From assembly GCA_001781275.1 (NCBI GenBank), contig MFLH01000031.1:1-10050 (forward strand): a stretch of 10,050 nucleotides of DNA, written 5' to 3'. Numbering within the stretch: position 1 is the stretch's first letter; each line of letters opens with the position of its first letter. Source of the DNA: Candidatus Kaiserbacteria bacterium RIFCSPHIGHO2_02_FULL_54_11b (lineage in GTDB: Bacteria; Patescibacteriota; Minisyncoccia; Phycocordibacterales; UBA2100). Positions 1 through 5,768 of the stretch are shown here, in pieces. Under the pieces are notes generated by a model. It ran no database searches. It saw nothing but the letters and a program-made list of their open reading frames with translations, and was not told the origin of the DNA. A program made the position numbers and the translations under genes.

Positions 1-786
1 ATGGGGAACTTCACTGTTATTCACCCCGAGAGAACTCGAGGGGTCGACGACCCTTCGACAAGCTCAGGGCAAGCACATTCGATCAGATTCGGACTCTATT
101 CGATAAAAAACTTCGGCGTTGGCGTCGCCGACTCGATCATCGCCGGGAGAGAATCCGGCGGGCCTTTCACCGACATTGCGGATTTCCTTTCCCGAATACC
201 CGACAAAAATCTCAACAAAAAATCTCTAGAGTCGCTCATACAGGCGGGGGCGCTTGATGCTCTGGGAGAACGCGGAGCGCTTCTGGTGAATATCGAACTG
301 CTTCTCGATTTTCATCGCGAACACGTGAAAGCCCCGACCAACCTCATGTCCCTTTTCGGGACCAGCAGTACGAAAGCGACGCTCAAGCTCCCCGAGGCAC
401 CCGTGGCAGGGCTCGATGAGCGCCTGAAATGGGAAAAAGACCTGCTCGGCCTCTACATCTCAGGGCATCCGCTCGATAAGCACAAAGAAAAATTCAAAGA
501 TGCAAAAAAGAGCATCAAGCACGCCAAAGAACACCTGCGCGGTGTCGAGACCGTCATCGCCGGATTCATAGAAAGCGCCCGCATCAACCAGACCAAAAAT
601 GGCGAAAAAATCGGATTTCTCAAACTCGCAGATTTTTCCGATTCCATCGAGATCGTCGTTTTCCCTCGTACCTTCAAAGAGTATGAGACCATCATGACCC
701 CCGGCTCGTGCGTCGCGATCAAGGGAAAAATATCCGAGCGCAACGGCGAGACGAGTTTTGTTGTCGAGAGAGCAAAAGCCTTGTAA
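1..786 (+). CDS. dnaE: DNA polymerase III alpha subunit, C-terminal part (5' end outside window)
   Basis: C-terminal about 261 residues of the replicative polymerase catalytic subunit; the 5' end lies left of the window. The ATG at position 1 is probably an internal Met, since the frame opens in mid-domain. Seen: the IRFGL-x-SIKN-x-G segment (residues 28-40) and the GPFTDIADFLSRI segment (about 54-66), then NKKSLESLIQAGALDALG (72-89), the helix-hairpin-helix region typical of DnaE. The linker LKWEKDLLGLYISGHPLD (142-159) follows, and an OB-fold domain (about 180-259) contains VIAGFIESARI and LADFSDSIEIVVFP. This half binds DNA and the clamp; the catalytic aspartates lie upstream and are not visible. 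Odd: about 16 extra residues (around 11-26, including PSTSSGQAH) sit just before IRFGL, encoded by a short dispersed repeat. The TAA stop is 11 nt before thrS. Family assignment is secure. Confidence 0.95.
   Translation: MGNFTVIHPERTRGVDDPSTSSGQAHSIRFGLYSIKNFGVGVADSIIAGRESGGPFTDIADFLSRIPDKNLNKKSLESLIQAGALDALGERGALLVNIELLLDFHREHVKAPTNLMSLFGTSSTKATLKLPEAPVAGLDERLKWEKDLLGLYISGHPLDKHKEKFKDAKKSIKHAKEHLRGVETVIAGFIESARINQTKNGEKIGFLKLADFSDSIEIVVFPRTFKEYETIMTPGSCVAIKGKISERNGETSFVVERAKAL
51..72 (+). repeat. Short dispersed repeat inserted in frame in dnaE (reads PSTSSGQA)
   Basis: The element begins CCCTTCGACAAGCTCAGGG and carries CCCT/AGGG ends. It is translated in frame as PSTSSGQA. From memory, this word recurs in CPR and other environmental genomes, in and between genes; that cannot be checked here. 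Its position just before the conserved IRFGL segment of DnaE, where most homologues have only a short loop, suggests a tolerated insertion. A diverged relative lies at 3338-3363. Confidence 0.6.
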
Positions 787-797
787 TATTGGTCACT

Positions 798-2534
798 ATG
801 GTGGAAAAAAATATCGAACAAATTGGTCACACGCTCGCTCACCTCACCGTAGCCGCGGTGCGCGAATTATGGCCGGGATCTCAAAATGCGATCGGTCCGG
901 CAATCGACAACGGCTTTTATCAAGATTTTGAAATTGCTGGAACAATAACCGATGCCGATCTGCCGAAGATAGAGGCGAAAATGCGGGAACTCTTGCCGAC
1001 TTGGACTGCTTTCGAGAAAAAAGAAGTAAGCAAAGAAGAAGCTCTGAAAGAATTCGCGTGGAACAAATACAAATCCGAGCTTATCGAAGAGTTCGCAGGC
1101 CAGGGTAAAAAAATTACTTTTCACAATGCCCCCGGACTGGTGGACCTCTGCAAGGGCGGCCACGTGGAAAATCCGGCTAAGGAAATCGCGCCGGACTCGT
1201 TCAAGCTCGACCGTATCGCGGGCGCATATTGGCGTGGCGACGAAAAGAACAAGATGCTCACGCGTATCTACGGCCTCGCCTTCCCTTCCAAAAAGGAGCT
1301 CGACGCTTACATCGCGCAGCGCGAGGAGGCGAAAAAGCGCGACCACAAGATCCTCGGCAAAGAGCTCGACCTCTTCACCTTTTCGGAACTCGTAGGACCT
1401 GGGCTTCCGCTCTGGACACCGCGTGGTACGATCCTGCGCAACCTGCTCGACGATTTCGTGTGGGAGCTGCGCAAGGCTCGGGGGTACATGAAAGTGGAGA
1501 TCCCGCACATCACGAAAAAAGAACTCTACGAACGCAGCGGCCATTGGGAAAAATTCAAGGATGAGCTCTTCCGGATCACCACCCGCGAAGGCCACGAATT
1601 CGCCATGAAGCCGATGAACTGTCCGCACCACATCCAAATATTCGCTCGACGTCCCCACTCCTATCGCGAACTGCCGCAGCGTTACGCCAACACCACGACC
1701 TGCTACCGCGACGAGCAGACCGGCGAACTCTCCGGGCTCTCGCGCGTCCGCGCGTTCACGCAAGACGACGCGCACGTCTTCTGCCGCTTCGCTCAAATCA
1801 AAGAGGAGTTTAATAAGGTCTGGGACATTATTCATACCTTCTACGCTGCCTTCGGTTTTGATATGACAGTGCGTCTATCGACTCACGACCCTAAGCATAT
1901 GGAGAACTACCTCGGAACTCCCGAGAATTGGGAGACGGCGGTTAAAATACTTGAGCAAATAGTTGCAGAAAAGGGCGTCAACGCAATAGACGGAGTCGGT
2001 GAAGCGGCATTCTATGGTCCCAAACTCGACTTCATAGCGCACGACTCCATAGGCCGAGAGTGGCAAGTTGCGACCATACAGCTTGATTTTGTGCAGCCGA
2101 TGCGTTTCGACCTTACCTGTATAAATGAGAAGAACGAGAAAGAACGTGTCGTGATGATACATGCCGCGATCATGGGCTCGATCGATCGCTTTCTCTCGAT
2201 CCTCATCGAACACACGGGCGGCGTTTTTCCGCTGTGGCTCTCGCCGGTGCAAGCAAAAATACTTCCGGTCTCGGAGAAGCATGCGGTGTATGCGCACGAG
2301 ATCGCTGAACAGCTGCGCGCGGCTGATATCCGCGTCGAAATGAGCGCTGACGACAGTCTGGGCAAACGCATCCGCGCGGCAAAAATGGAAAAAGTCCCCT
2401 ACCTCCTTGTCGTCGGCGACGAAGAGGTGAATGGAAAGACCGCGACCCTCGAAGGCCGCGCGGGAAAAGTAGGCGCGCTTTCCGTGGCCGACATCATCTC
2501 GAAATTGAAAGAAGAGATCCGTACCCGTGCGTAA
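798..2534 (+). CDS. thrS: Threonyl-tRNA synthetase lacking the N-terminal TGS domain
   Basis: Charges tRNA-Thr with threonine in the cytoplasm (class II synthetase). At 578 residues it is shorter than the usual ~640 because it starts directly in the second (editing) domain, with no TGS domain. The editing site is intact: HxxxH (H11, H15) and CxxxH (C118, H122). The catalytic core spans about 185-480: C275 in KPMNCPHH, H326 in QDDAHVF and H455 in VMIHAAIMGS match the three zinc ligands. Motif 2 is YRDEQTGELSGLSRVRAF (R304) and motif 3 is GSIDRF (R464). The anticodon-binding domain covers about 484-575. The ATG at 798 was chosen because it lies 11 nt after the dnaE stop and leads straight into the conserved HTLAHL; the longer frame from 708 runs inside dnaE. 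No clear Shine-Dalgarno sequence is visible. Probably co-transcribed with dnaE. Confidence 0.96.
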   Translation: MVEKNIEQIGHTLAHLTVAAVRELWPGSQNAIGPAIDNGFYQDFEIAGTITDADLPKIEAKMRELLPTWTAFEKKEVSKEEALKEFAWNKYKSELIEEFAGQGKKITFHNAPGLVDLCKGGHVENPAKEIAPDSFKLDRIAGAYWRGDEKNKMLTRIYGLAFPSKKELDAYIAQREEAKKRDHKILGKELDLFTFSELVGPGLPLWTPRGTILRNLLDDFVWELRKARGYMKVEIPHITKKELYERSGHWEKFKDELFRITTREGHEFAMKPMNCPHHIQIFARRPHSYRELPQRYANTTTCYRDEQTGELSGLSRVRAFTQDDAHVFCRFAQIKEEFNKVWDIIHTFYAAFGFDMTVRLSTHDPKHMENYLGTPENWETAVKILEQIVAEKGVNAIDGVGEAAFYGPKLDFIAHDSIGREWQVATIQLDFVQPMRFDLTCINEKNEKERVVMIHAAIMGSIDRFLSILIEHTGGVFPLWLSPVQAKILPVSEKHAVYAHEIAEQLRAADIRVEMSADDSLGKRIRAAKMEKVPYLLVVGDEEVNGKTATLEGRAGKVGALSVADIISKLKEEIRTRA

Positions 2535-2593
2535 GTCGGGATCTGGAAAAGTAACCGGGTCCCTCTATCCACAATTCTCCCTGTTTGCCCGTA

Positions 2594-2625
2594 TTCCTTA
2601 TTCGTGCGACCGTTACAATAAGGAA
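2594..2625. promoter_or_regulatory. 32-bp palindrome overlapping the start region of the PaaX-like gene
   Basis: A perfect 9-bp inverted repeat, TTCCTTATT (2594-2602) and AATAAGGAA (2617-2625), is separated by 14 nt. The right arm contains AAGGA and ends two bases before... the ATG at 2627, with only C2626 between, so it covers the ribosome-binding position. TACAAT (2614-2619) could be a -10 box, giving a transcript that begins almost at the ATG; no convincing -35 box was seen. A dimeric winged-helix regulator such as the adjacent gene product would be a natural ligand, so autoregulation is inferred. The same architecture recurs at 3232-3263. Confidence 0.7.
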
Positions 2626-2626
2626 C

Positions 2627-3229
2627 ATGACTTCCAACAATCCGAGCAGGAAAATTTTATATCCGATTGAACACCGAGTTGTTCAGAGGCAGAACCGTCA
2701 GAAAATCCAGGATATCGTCCTTGTCGGCTTATATACAACCGCCGCCGCGGGTCTCGCGATGGCTGCACCAAACACGTTGCGACTCCTCGGGTACGTACAG
2801 AAGTATGTCGGCCCTCAAAAGAATGTAGACAGTCGCATGTACCAAGCGCTCGCTCGATTGCGCGCAAGAGGGCTGGTTACAAGACAAAACATACTGACGA
2901 AAGCCGGAAAAGGGCGGGCAGCGGCACTCAATGCTGTTGAAACGATTGCGCCGAAAATACCACTGCGATGGGATAAGAAATGGCGCCTCATCATGTTTGA
3001 TATTTGGGAAAAGCGTAAGGCGGAGCGAAACCAACTACGCGGAATGCTTGAGCGAGTGGGATTCACCAAGCTGCAAGAAAGCGTTTGGGTATTTCCCTAT
3101 CCGTGCGAAGAACTATTCGTATACTTGCAGACGCAACTGCGGCTCGGTCCTTCGATCAGATATCTCGTCGTTGAAGAGATTGATAACGACCACGCATTGC
3201 GTCATGAGTTTGATCTCCCAAAAAGATGA
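2627..3229 (+). CDS. PaaX-like transcriptional regulator with Cas2-like C-terminal domain
   Basis: A 200-residue protein. Residues about 25-95 look like a winged-helix DNA-binding region (SRMYQALARLRARGLV, 69-84, resembles a recognition helix plus wing). It also contains a hydrophobic stretch, VLVGLYTTAAAGLAMAAP (31-48), which could be a membrane-associated or buried helix. Residues about 115-197 (KKWRLIMFDIWEKRKAERN, then LQESVWVFPYPCEE) match the ferredoxin-like domain shared by PaaX C-terminal regions and Cas2; the acidic residue in FDI (D125) sits where Cas2 has its first-strand Asp. No cas genes or CRISPR array are nearby, so a Cas2 role is not supported. The start at 2627 follows AAGGA and avoids the longer TTG-started frame from 2585. 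Palindromes of identical geometry flank the gene on both sides. Its target genes cannot be deduced from the window. Confidence 0.8.
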   Translation: MTSNNPSRKILYPIEHRVVQRQNRQKIQDIVLVGLYTTAAAGLAMAAPNTLRLLGYVQKYVGPQKNVDSRMYQALARLRARGLVTRQNILTKAGKGRAAALNAVETIAPKIPLRWDKKWRLIMFDIWEKRKAERNQLRGMLERVGFTKLQESVWVFPYPCEELFVYLQTQLRLGPSIRYLVVEEIDNDHALRHEFDLPKR

Positions 3230-3231
3230 TA

Positions 3232-3263
3232 TTCCTTGTTTCGACGGCCGTACAAATAAGGAA
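3232..3263. promoter_or_regulatory. Second copy of the 32-bp palindrome, directly after the PaaX-like stop codon
   Basis: TTCCTTGTT (3232-3240) and AATAAGGAA (3255-3263) are separated by 14 nt, the same geometry as the copy at 2594-2625, with one arm mismatch (G against T). Both copies share CCGT in the centre and AAGGAACATG at the right end. It begins three bases after the stop codon of the regulator gene and precedes the terminator at 3276. It may be a second operator or a relic of a duplicated promoter and start region. Confidence 0.65.
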
Positions 3264-3275
3264 CATGTCGACACC

Positions 3276-3311
3276 AAACAAAAACTCTCCCGAATGGGAG
3301 AGTTTTTGTTT
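3276..3311. terminator. Bidirectional rho-independent terminator
   Basis: A perfect 16-bp inverted repeat: left arm 3276-3291 (contains AAAAACTCTCCC), GAAT loop, right arm 3296-3311 (contains GGGAGAGTTTTT). It has a GC-rich core flanked by A-run and T-run, so it can act on both strands. It lies between the converging PaaX-like gene (plus) and the surface-protein gene (minus). Confidence 0.93.
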
Positions 3312-3337
3312 TCACTTCGGAGTCTTGCGGACGGCGG

Positions 3338-3363
3338 CACTTCAACTTCGTTCAGTACAGGCA
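3338..3363. repeat. Diverged short dispersed repeat beside the surface-protein stop codon
   Basis: CACTTCAACTTCGTTCAG followed by TACAGGCA resembles the dnaE element (CCCTTCGACAAGCTCAGG, then GCAAGC): the CTTC-x-AC, TCAG and CA-x-GC blocks are shared in the same order and spacing. It sits a few bases beyond the stop codon of the minus-strand surface-protein gene, before the shared terminator. Family membership is by eye only. Confidence 0.45.
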
Positions 3364-3368
3364 ATTTT

Positions 3369-4760
3369 TTACGAGCGCGTGATCACGATGCGCGGAGCAC
3401 TGCCTTCTTTCGAGTGCAAGACCTGCATCGAGTCCATCGTAGCTTTGGCCATCGGGGCGACCGGAAGATTCTCCAGTGCATCGATCGGGCTCGGTGTCAT
3501 CGTCTCAACTGCAGTTTCGGTCGGAACGTCTGTTTCGATCGGAGACGGTGTCGGGATTTCATTCATCGATACCTTGCGCGAGCCGATCATCGCACCGGCG
3601 AGCGCGAATGCGCCGCCTTTGTAGTAGACCGCGAGGTAGGCACCGGCGATCGCGAATGAGATGAGCGAGAGCCAGTACATTGCGTTGCCCAAGATCCCTG
3701 CGTCGAAGCCTGTGTACGGGATCTGCGAGAGCGAGATGTAGGAGCCCTGGACGGTCACGTACGTGCTGCAAGTCCTCGTACCGCCGTAGCCTGAGATAGT
3801 AAGCGTGTAGGTCTTGGAAGTGTTGGGACGCACCGCGAGCGAACCTGTAGGAGCTACAGTGCCGATGCCATCAGAGAGCCATGCGGAAGTCGCTCCAGTC
3901 GAAGACCATGTGAGGTACGCAGCCTGACCATTCGCGATCGAGCTCGGAGAAGCGCTGATGGTGCAGTATGCATTCTGCGTCGGGTAAGTCGGGTAGACAC
4001 AGTTCGGGTAGATGCCTGTCGAGCCCGCCGGGCAGTACTGAGTCGGCTGCTGCGGATAGACGTACTGGATCGGATACGTGGTCTGCGTCTGCGCGACGGG
4101 GACGACGACCGATACGGTGTTCGTGTTGTTGTTGACGTTGTTATTGTTGTTCGTATTTACGATGTTGATCGGTGTCGAACTTTGCTGCTGTTGCTGTTGC
4201 TGCTGTTGCTGAACCGGGCGCTGTGGTTGAGGAGCCGGGCGCGAAGGAGCGTAATAGGTAGACGGCGCCGAGAACGAGAACGGACGAGCGGCAGAGTACG
4301 AAGGAGTGTAGCTTGGGTAAGAGTAGCCGCCGCCCGTGCTGTACGAGCGATCTGTGTACATTACACCCTCTTCGATTATGTATTCCTCGTAGCATCCACA
4401 CGATGGCTCGTATGTGTAGGCACAGTCGCTGCCACAGCCAGTCGGTTCGTAGGTATATGCACAGTCGCTGCCACAACCAATCGGTTCATATGTGTAGGCA
4501 CAATCGGAACCACAGCCGGTAGGCTCGTAAGTATAAGCGTAGTCGCCGACGCCGCCAGTTCCCCAGCCGGAGTCGTAAACGTATGGATCATAACTGCCAG
4601 TTCCCCAGCCGGAGTCGTAAGATACCTCACCACCAGAACCCCAACCGGAATCATACTCTTGAGCATTCGCGATTGTGGCAAATGCGCCCAAAGACAGAAC
4701 GGCTGCAATCGCAAAGCTGCACAGAACAAAAACTGAATTCTTTACTGATGCATTTGTCAT
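3369..4760 (-). CDS. Repeat-rich secreted surface protein with Ig-like domain and IPYTG/membrane C-terminus
   Basis: A 463-residue exported protein. Order: signal peptide (1-34, hydrophobic core about 10-30, ANAQ end); three YDSGWG repeats (37-66); tandem 13-residue AYTYEPTGCGSDC repeats (75-120) rich in Cys, Tyr and Gly; Tyr/Ser/Pro-rich region; ten glutamines (184-193); Asn-rich tract (202-214); a Tyr/Pro-rich segment with two Cys (C243, C254); an Ig-like domain (about 264-338) with Cys at 266 and 331; IPYTGF (347-352); a membrane helix (about 358-379), a basic KGG, and a Pro/Thr/Met-rich tail of about 80 residues. IPYTG plus helix resembles a sortase or archaeosortase-type signal, but the long tail is atypical. 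The ATG at 4760 was chosen because the longer frame's ATG (4829) overlaps the -10 box. No strong Shine-Dalgarno. Role inferred: cell-surface structure or adhesion. No specific family recognised. Confidence 0.85.
   Translation of the reverse strand: MTNASVKNSVFVLCSFAIAAVLSLGAFATIANAQEYDSGWGSGGEVSYDSGWGTGSYDPYVYDSGWGTGGVGDYAYTYEPTGCGSDCAYTYEPIGCGSDCAYTYEPTGCGSDCAYTYEPSCGCYEEYIIEEGVMYTDRSYSTGGGYSYPSYTPSYSAARPFSFSAPSTYYAPSRPAPQPQRPVQQQQQQQQQQSSTPINIVNTNNNNNVNNNTNTVSVVVPVAQTQTTYPIQYVYPQQPTQYCPAGSTGIYPNCVYPTYPTQNAYCTISASPSSIANGQAAYLTWSSTGATSAWLSDGIGTVAPTGSLAVRPNTSKTYTLTISGYGGTRTCSTYVTVQGSYISLSQIPYTGFDAGILGNAMYWLSLISFAIAGAYLAVYYKGGAFALAGAMIGSRKVSMNEIPTPSPIETDVPTETAVETMTPSPIDALENLPVAPMAKATMDSMQVLHSKEGSAPRIVITRS
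4401..4538 (-). repeat. Tandem 39-bp coding repeat (AYTYEPTGCGSDC units)
   Basis: Three full 39-bp units and a fourth partial one encode the 13-residue motif AYTYEP[TI]GCGSDC, at residues 75-120 of the surface protein. Differences between units are mostly synonymous, for example in the Tyr, Glu and Pro codons. Each unit carries two cysteines, suited to disulfide or metal cross-linking. The unit number could vary between strains. Confidence 0.9.
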
Positions 4761-4827
4761 AATCGTATATATTTTTATAAGTTTCGCTGCTAACTTGCTA
4801 ATAACTGCTAATCTATTGAACTGTGGC

Positions 4828-4855
4828 ATTATATCAAGTATATTTTGATTGTCAA
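4828..4855 (-). promoter_or_regulatory. Consensus sigma-70-type promoter of the surface-protein gene
   Basis: On the minus strand: TTGACA (4855-4850), a 16-nt spacer, TATAAT (4833-4828), both boxes perfect. The predicted start near 4821 gives a leader of about 60 nt before the ATG at 4760. The leader contains three TTAGCA words (4811-4806, 4801-4796, 4793-4788). Confidence 0.9.
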
Positions 4856-4900
4856 GTGTAGAAAGAGGGAGCCGGACGATACCGTACTCCCCCTGTCAGC

Positions 4901-4951
4901 TGACCGCAACTAGGCGGTCAACCCCGGAACTGACACCGCGATGGTGTTCAG
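4901..4951 (-). terminator. Hairpin pair after the 168-residue gene, candidate terminator
   Basis: Two hairpins follow the stop codon at 4961. The first is CTGACACC/GGTGTTCAG at 4930-4951 (8 bp with one bulge). The second is TGACCGC/GCGGTCA at 4901-4920 (7 bp, 6-nt loop). No U-run follows, so termination efficiency is uncertain. The next promoter's -35 box begins about 45 nt further on. Confidence 0.5.
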
Positions 4952-4960
4952 CCCTTCTTC

Positions 4961-5467
4961 TTACTTCTTCAGCTGCGCTCGCAACGCCGGAGGCATCTTC
5001 GACTCGCAATCCTGGCGATAGTAGTCGAGCTTGCCGGCGATCAGATTCGACTGATCGGTGAGTGTGATGGTCGACTTGAGACCACCCTCCCAGTCAGAGC
5101 GGAACAGCGTGAACACGACCTTCCCCTCGGCGATGTCACAGTAGTTGTTCGACACGTAGCCGGCGGTGTAGTTGCTCGGCAGGCCAATCTTGCCCGCATT
5201 GTCCCGCATACGGACCACGATCCGAGCGCCCGCCGTCGGAGACGACAGAACGCTGATCACGTTGGTCGCGCCCTCGGGGTTGCAGAGCTTGATCGAAGCG
5301 AGGTCCGCGCCTTCGCCCCGCAGGGTGAACGGCGTGTCCGGCCGCTTCGCGTTGATCGGCTGTGTGATGGTCACGAGCGTGCAACCATCTGGCAGCTTGG
5401 TCTGCGCCGAAGCGAGACTGGTGCCGAGAACGAGGGCGAGAGCAGACGTCGTGATGAGCTTGTTCAT
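4961..5467 (-). CDS. Secreted four-cysteine protein of unknown function
   Basis: A 168-residue protein with a clear Sec signal peptide: MNKLITT, hydrophobic core about 8-19, probable cleavage after ASA (19-21). The mature part has four cysteines (C29, C62, C110, C154), an even number that would allow two disulfides outside the membrane. It is rich in beta-prone stretches (LVTITQPI, ARIVVRMRD, GKVVFTLF, KSTITLTD), so a small beta-sandwich is plausible but not shown. No known family was recognised. The ATG at 5467 was chosen because it starts the signal peptide and follows AAAGGA by 8 nt; the longer TTG frame from 5557 would bury the signal peptide. The ribosome-binding region overlaps the palindrome GGATCGATCC (5469-5478). 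The gene has its own promoter and a long leader, so it is probably monocistronic. Confidence 0.8.
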   Translation of the reverse strand: MNKLITTSALALVLGTSLASAQTKLPDGCTLVTITQPINAKRPDTPFTLRGEGADLASIKLCNPEGATNVISVLSSPTAGARIVVRMRDNAGKIGLPSNYTAGYVSNNYCDIAEGKVVFTLFRSDWEGGLKSTITLTDQSNLIAGKLDYYRQDCESKMPPALRAQLKK

Positions 5468-5672
5468 TGGATCGATCCTTTTGCTGGGTTGACCCTCGCG
5501 CGAGGGTTCTGCGCACCTTCTGGATGCGCATAACTCCTCGCACGATAACTGAAGCAAGTTTCAAAGAACATGATCCCCTTGCGGGAATCTCATCGAGCGG
5601 CTAACTGCTACATGAGCTGCGCGATGAGAATCCGACAATCTTGGCTTAAATACTGGGGTAAAACCGTATCGT
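5468..5672 (-). promoter_or_regulatory. Folded ~205-nt 5' leader of the 168-residue gene
   Basis: Lies between the predicted transcription start (about 5672) and the ATG at 5467, on the minus strand. Foldable elements: TCTCATCG/CGATGAGA (5629-5622 with 5595-5588, 8 bp enclosing 26 nt); a 5-bp hairpin with GCAA loop (5587-5574); GCGCA/TGCGC (5529-5511); the perfect palindrome CCCTCGCGCGAGGG (5506-5493); and GGATCGATCC (5478-5469), which covers the Shine-Dalgarno AAAGGA. This suggests translation control by RNA structure. I do not recognise a known riboswitch class. Confidence 0.45.
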
Positions 5673-5678
5673 TCCGAT

Positions 5679-5707
5679 ATTATACTACCGTAAATCTTAT
5701 TTGTCAA
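5679..5707 (-). promoter_or_regulatory. Consensus sigma-70-type promoter of the 168-residue gene
   Basis: Minus strand: TTGACA (5707-5702), a 17-nt spacer, TATAAT (5684-5679), both boxes perfect. The surrounding 40 nt are clearly more AT-rich than the flanking genes. It starts only 11 nt after the terminator hairpin of the preceding unit. Confidence 0.9.
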
Positions 5708-5718
5708 GTAGAGGTCCC

Positions 5719-5754
5719 GAGGACGACGCGCGGGTCATTTTGCGCGTCGTCCTC
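5719..5754 (-). terminator. 13-bp hairpin ending the four-gene unit
   Basis: GAGGACGACGCGC (5719-5731) and GCGCGTCGTCCTC (5742-5754) form a perfect 13-bp stem with a 10-nt loop, 15 nt after the stop of the 125-residue gene. There is no U-run on the minus strand; the next promoter's -35 box follows directly. It could be a terminator, a transcript-end stabiliser or an insulator. Confidence 0.6.
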
Positions 5755-5768
5755 AGGGGGTTTCCGGC

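Noticed and set aside
1..3. ATG at the window edge as the true start of the first gene
   Set aside because: The frame begins inside a DnaE domain; most of the polymerase must lie upstream, so this Met is probably internal.
708..797. Longer N-terminus for thrS overlapping dnaE
   Set aside because: The extra residues come from the dnaE coding sequence in another frame and resemble no synthetase domain; the ATG at 798 fits the family and the gene spacing.
2535..2593. Terminator after thrS
   Set aside because: Only weak, interrupted pairings were found and no U-run; transcription may continue to the palindrome region.
2627..3229. Cas2 of a CRISPR system
   Set aside because: The C-terminal half has a Cas2-like pattern, but the N-terminal DNA-binding region, absence of cas1 and absence of any repeat-spacer array favour a PaaX-like regulator.
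3265..3624. Plus-strand reading frame beginning at the ATG after the second palindrome
   Set aside because: It runs through the terminator and antisense to the surface-protein gene, with no recognisable protein features.
4761..4829. Upstream start for the 463-residue protein
   Set aside because: Its ATG overlaps the -10 box, so it would precede the transcription start; the signal peptide begins properly at 4760.
5136..5564. Alternative minus-strand frame over the 168-residue gene
   Set aside because: It is out of frame with the signal peptide and has a shuffled Arg/Gln-rich composition typical of a shifted reading of a GC-rich gene.
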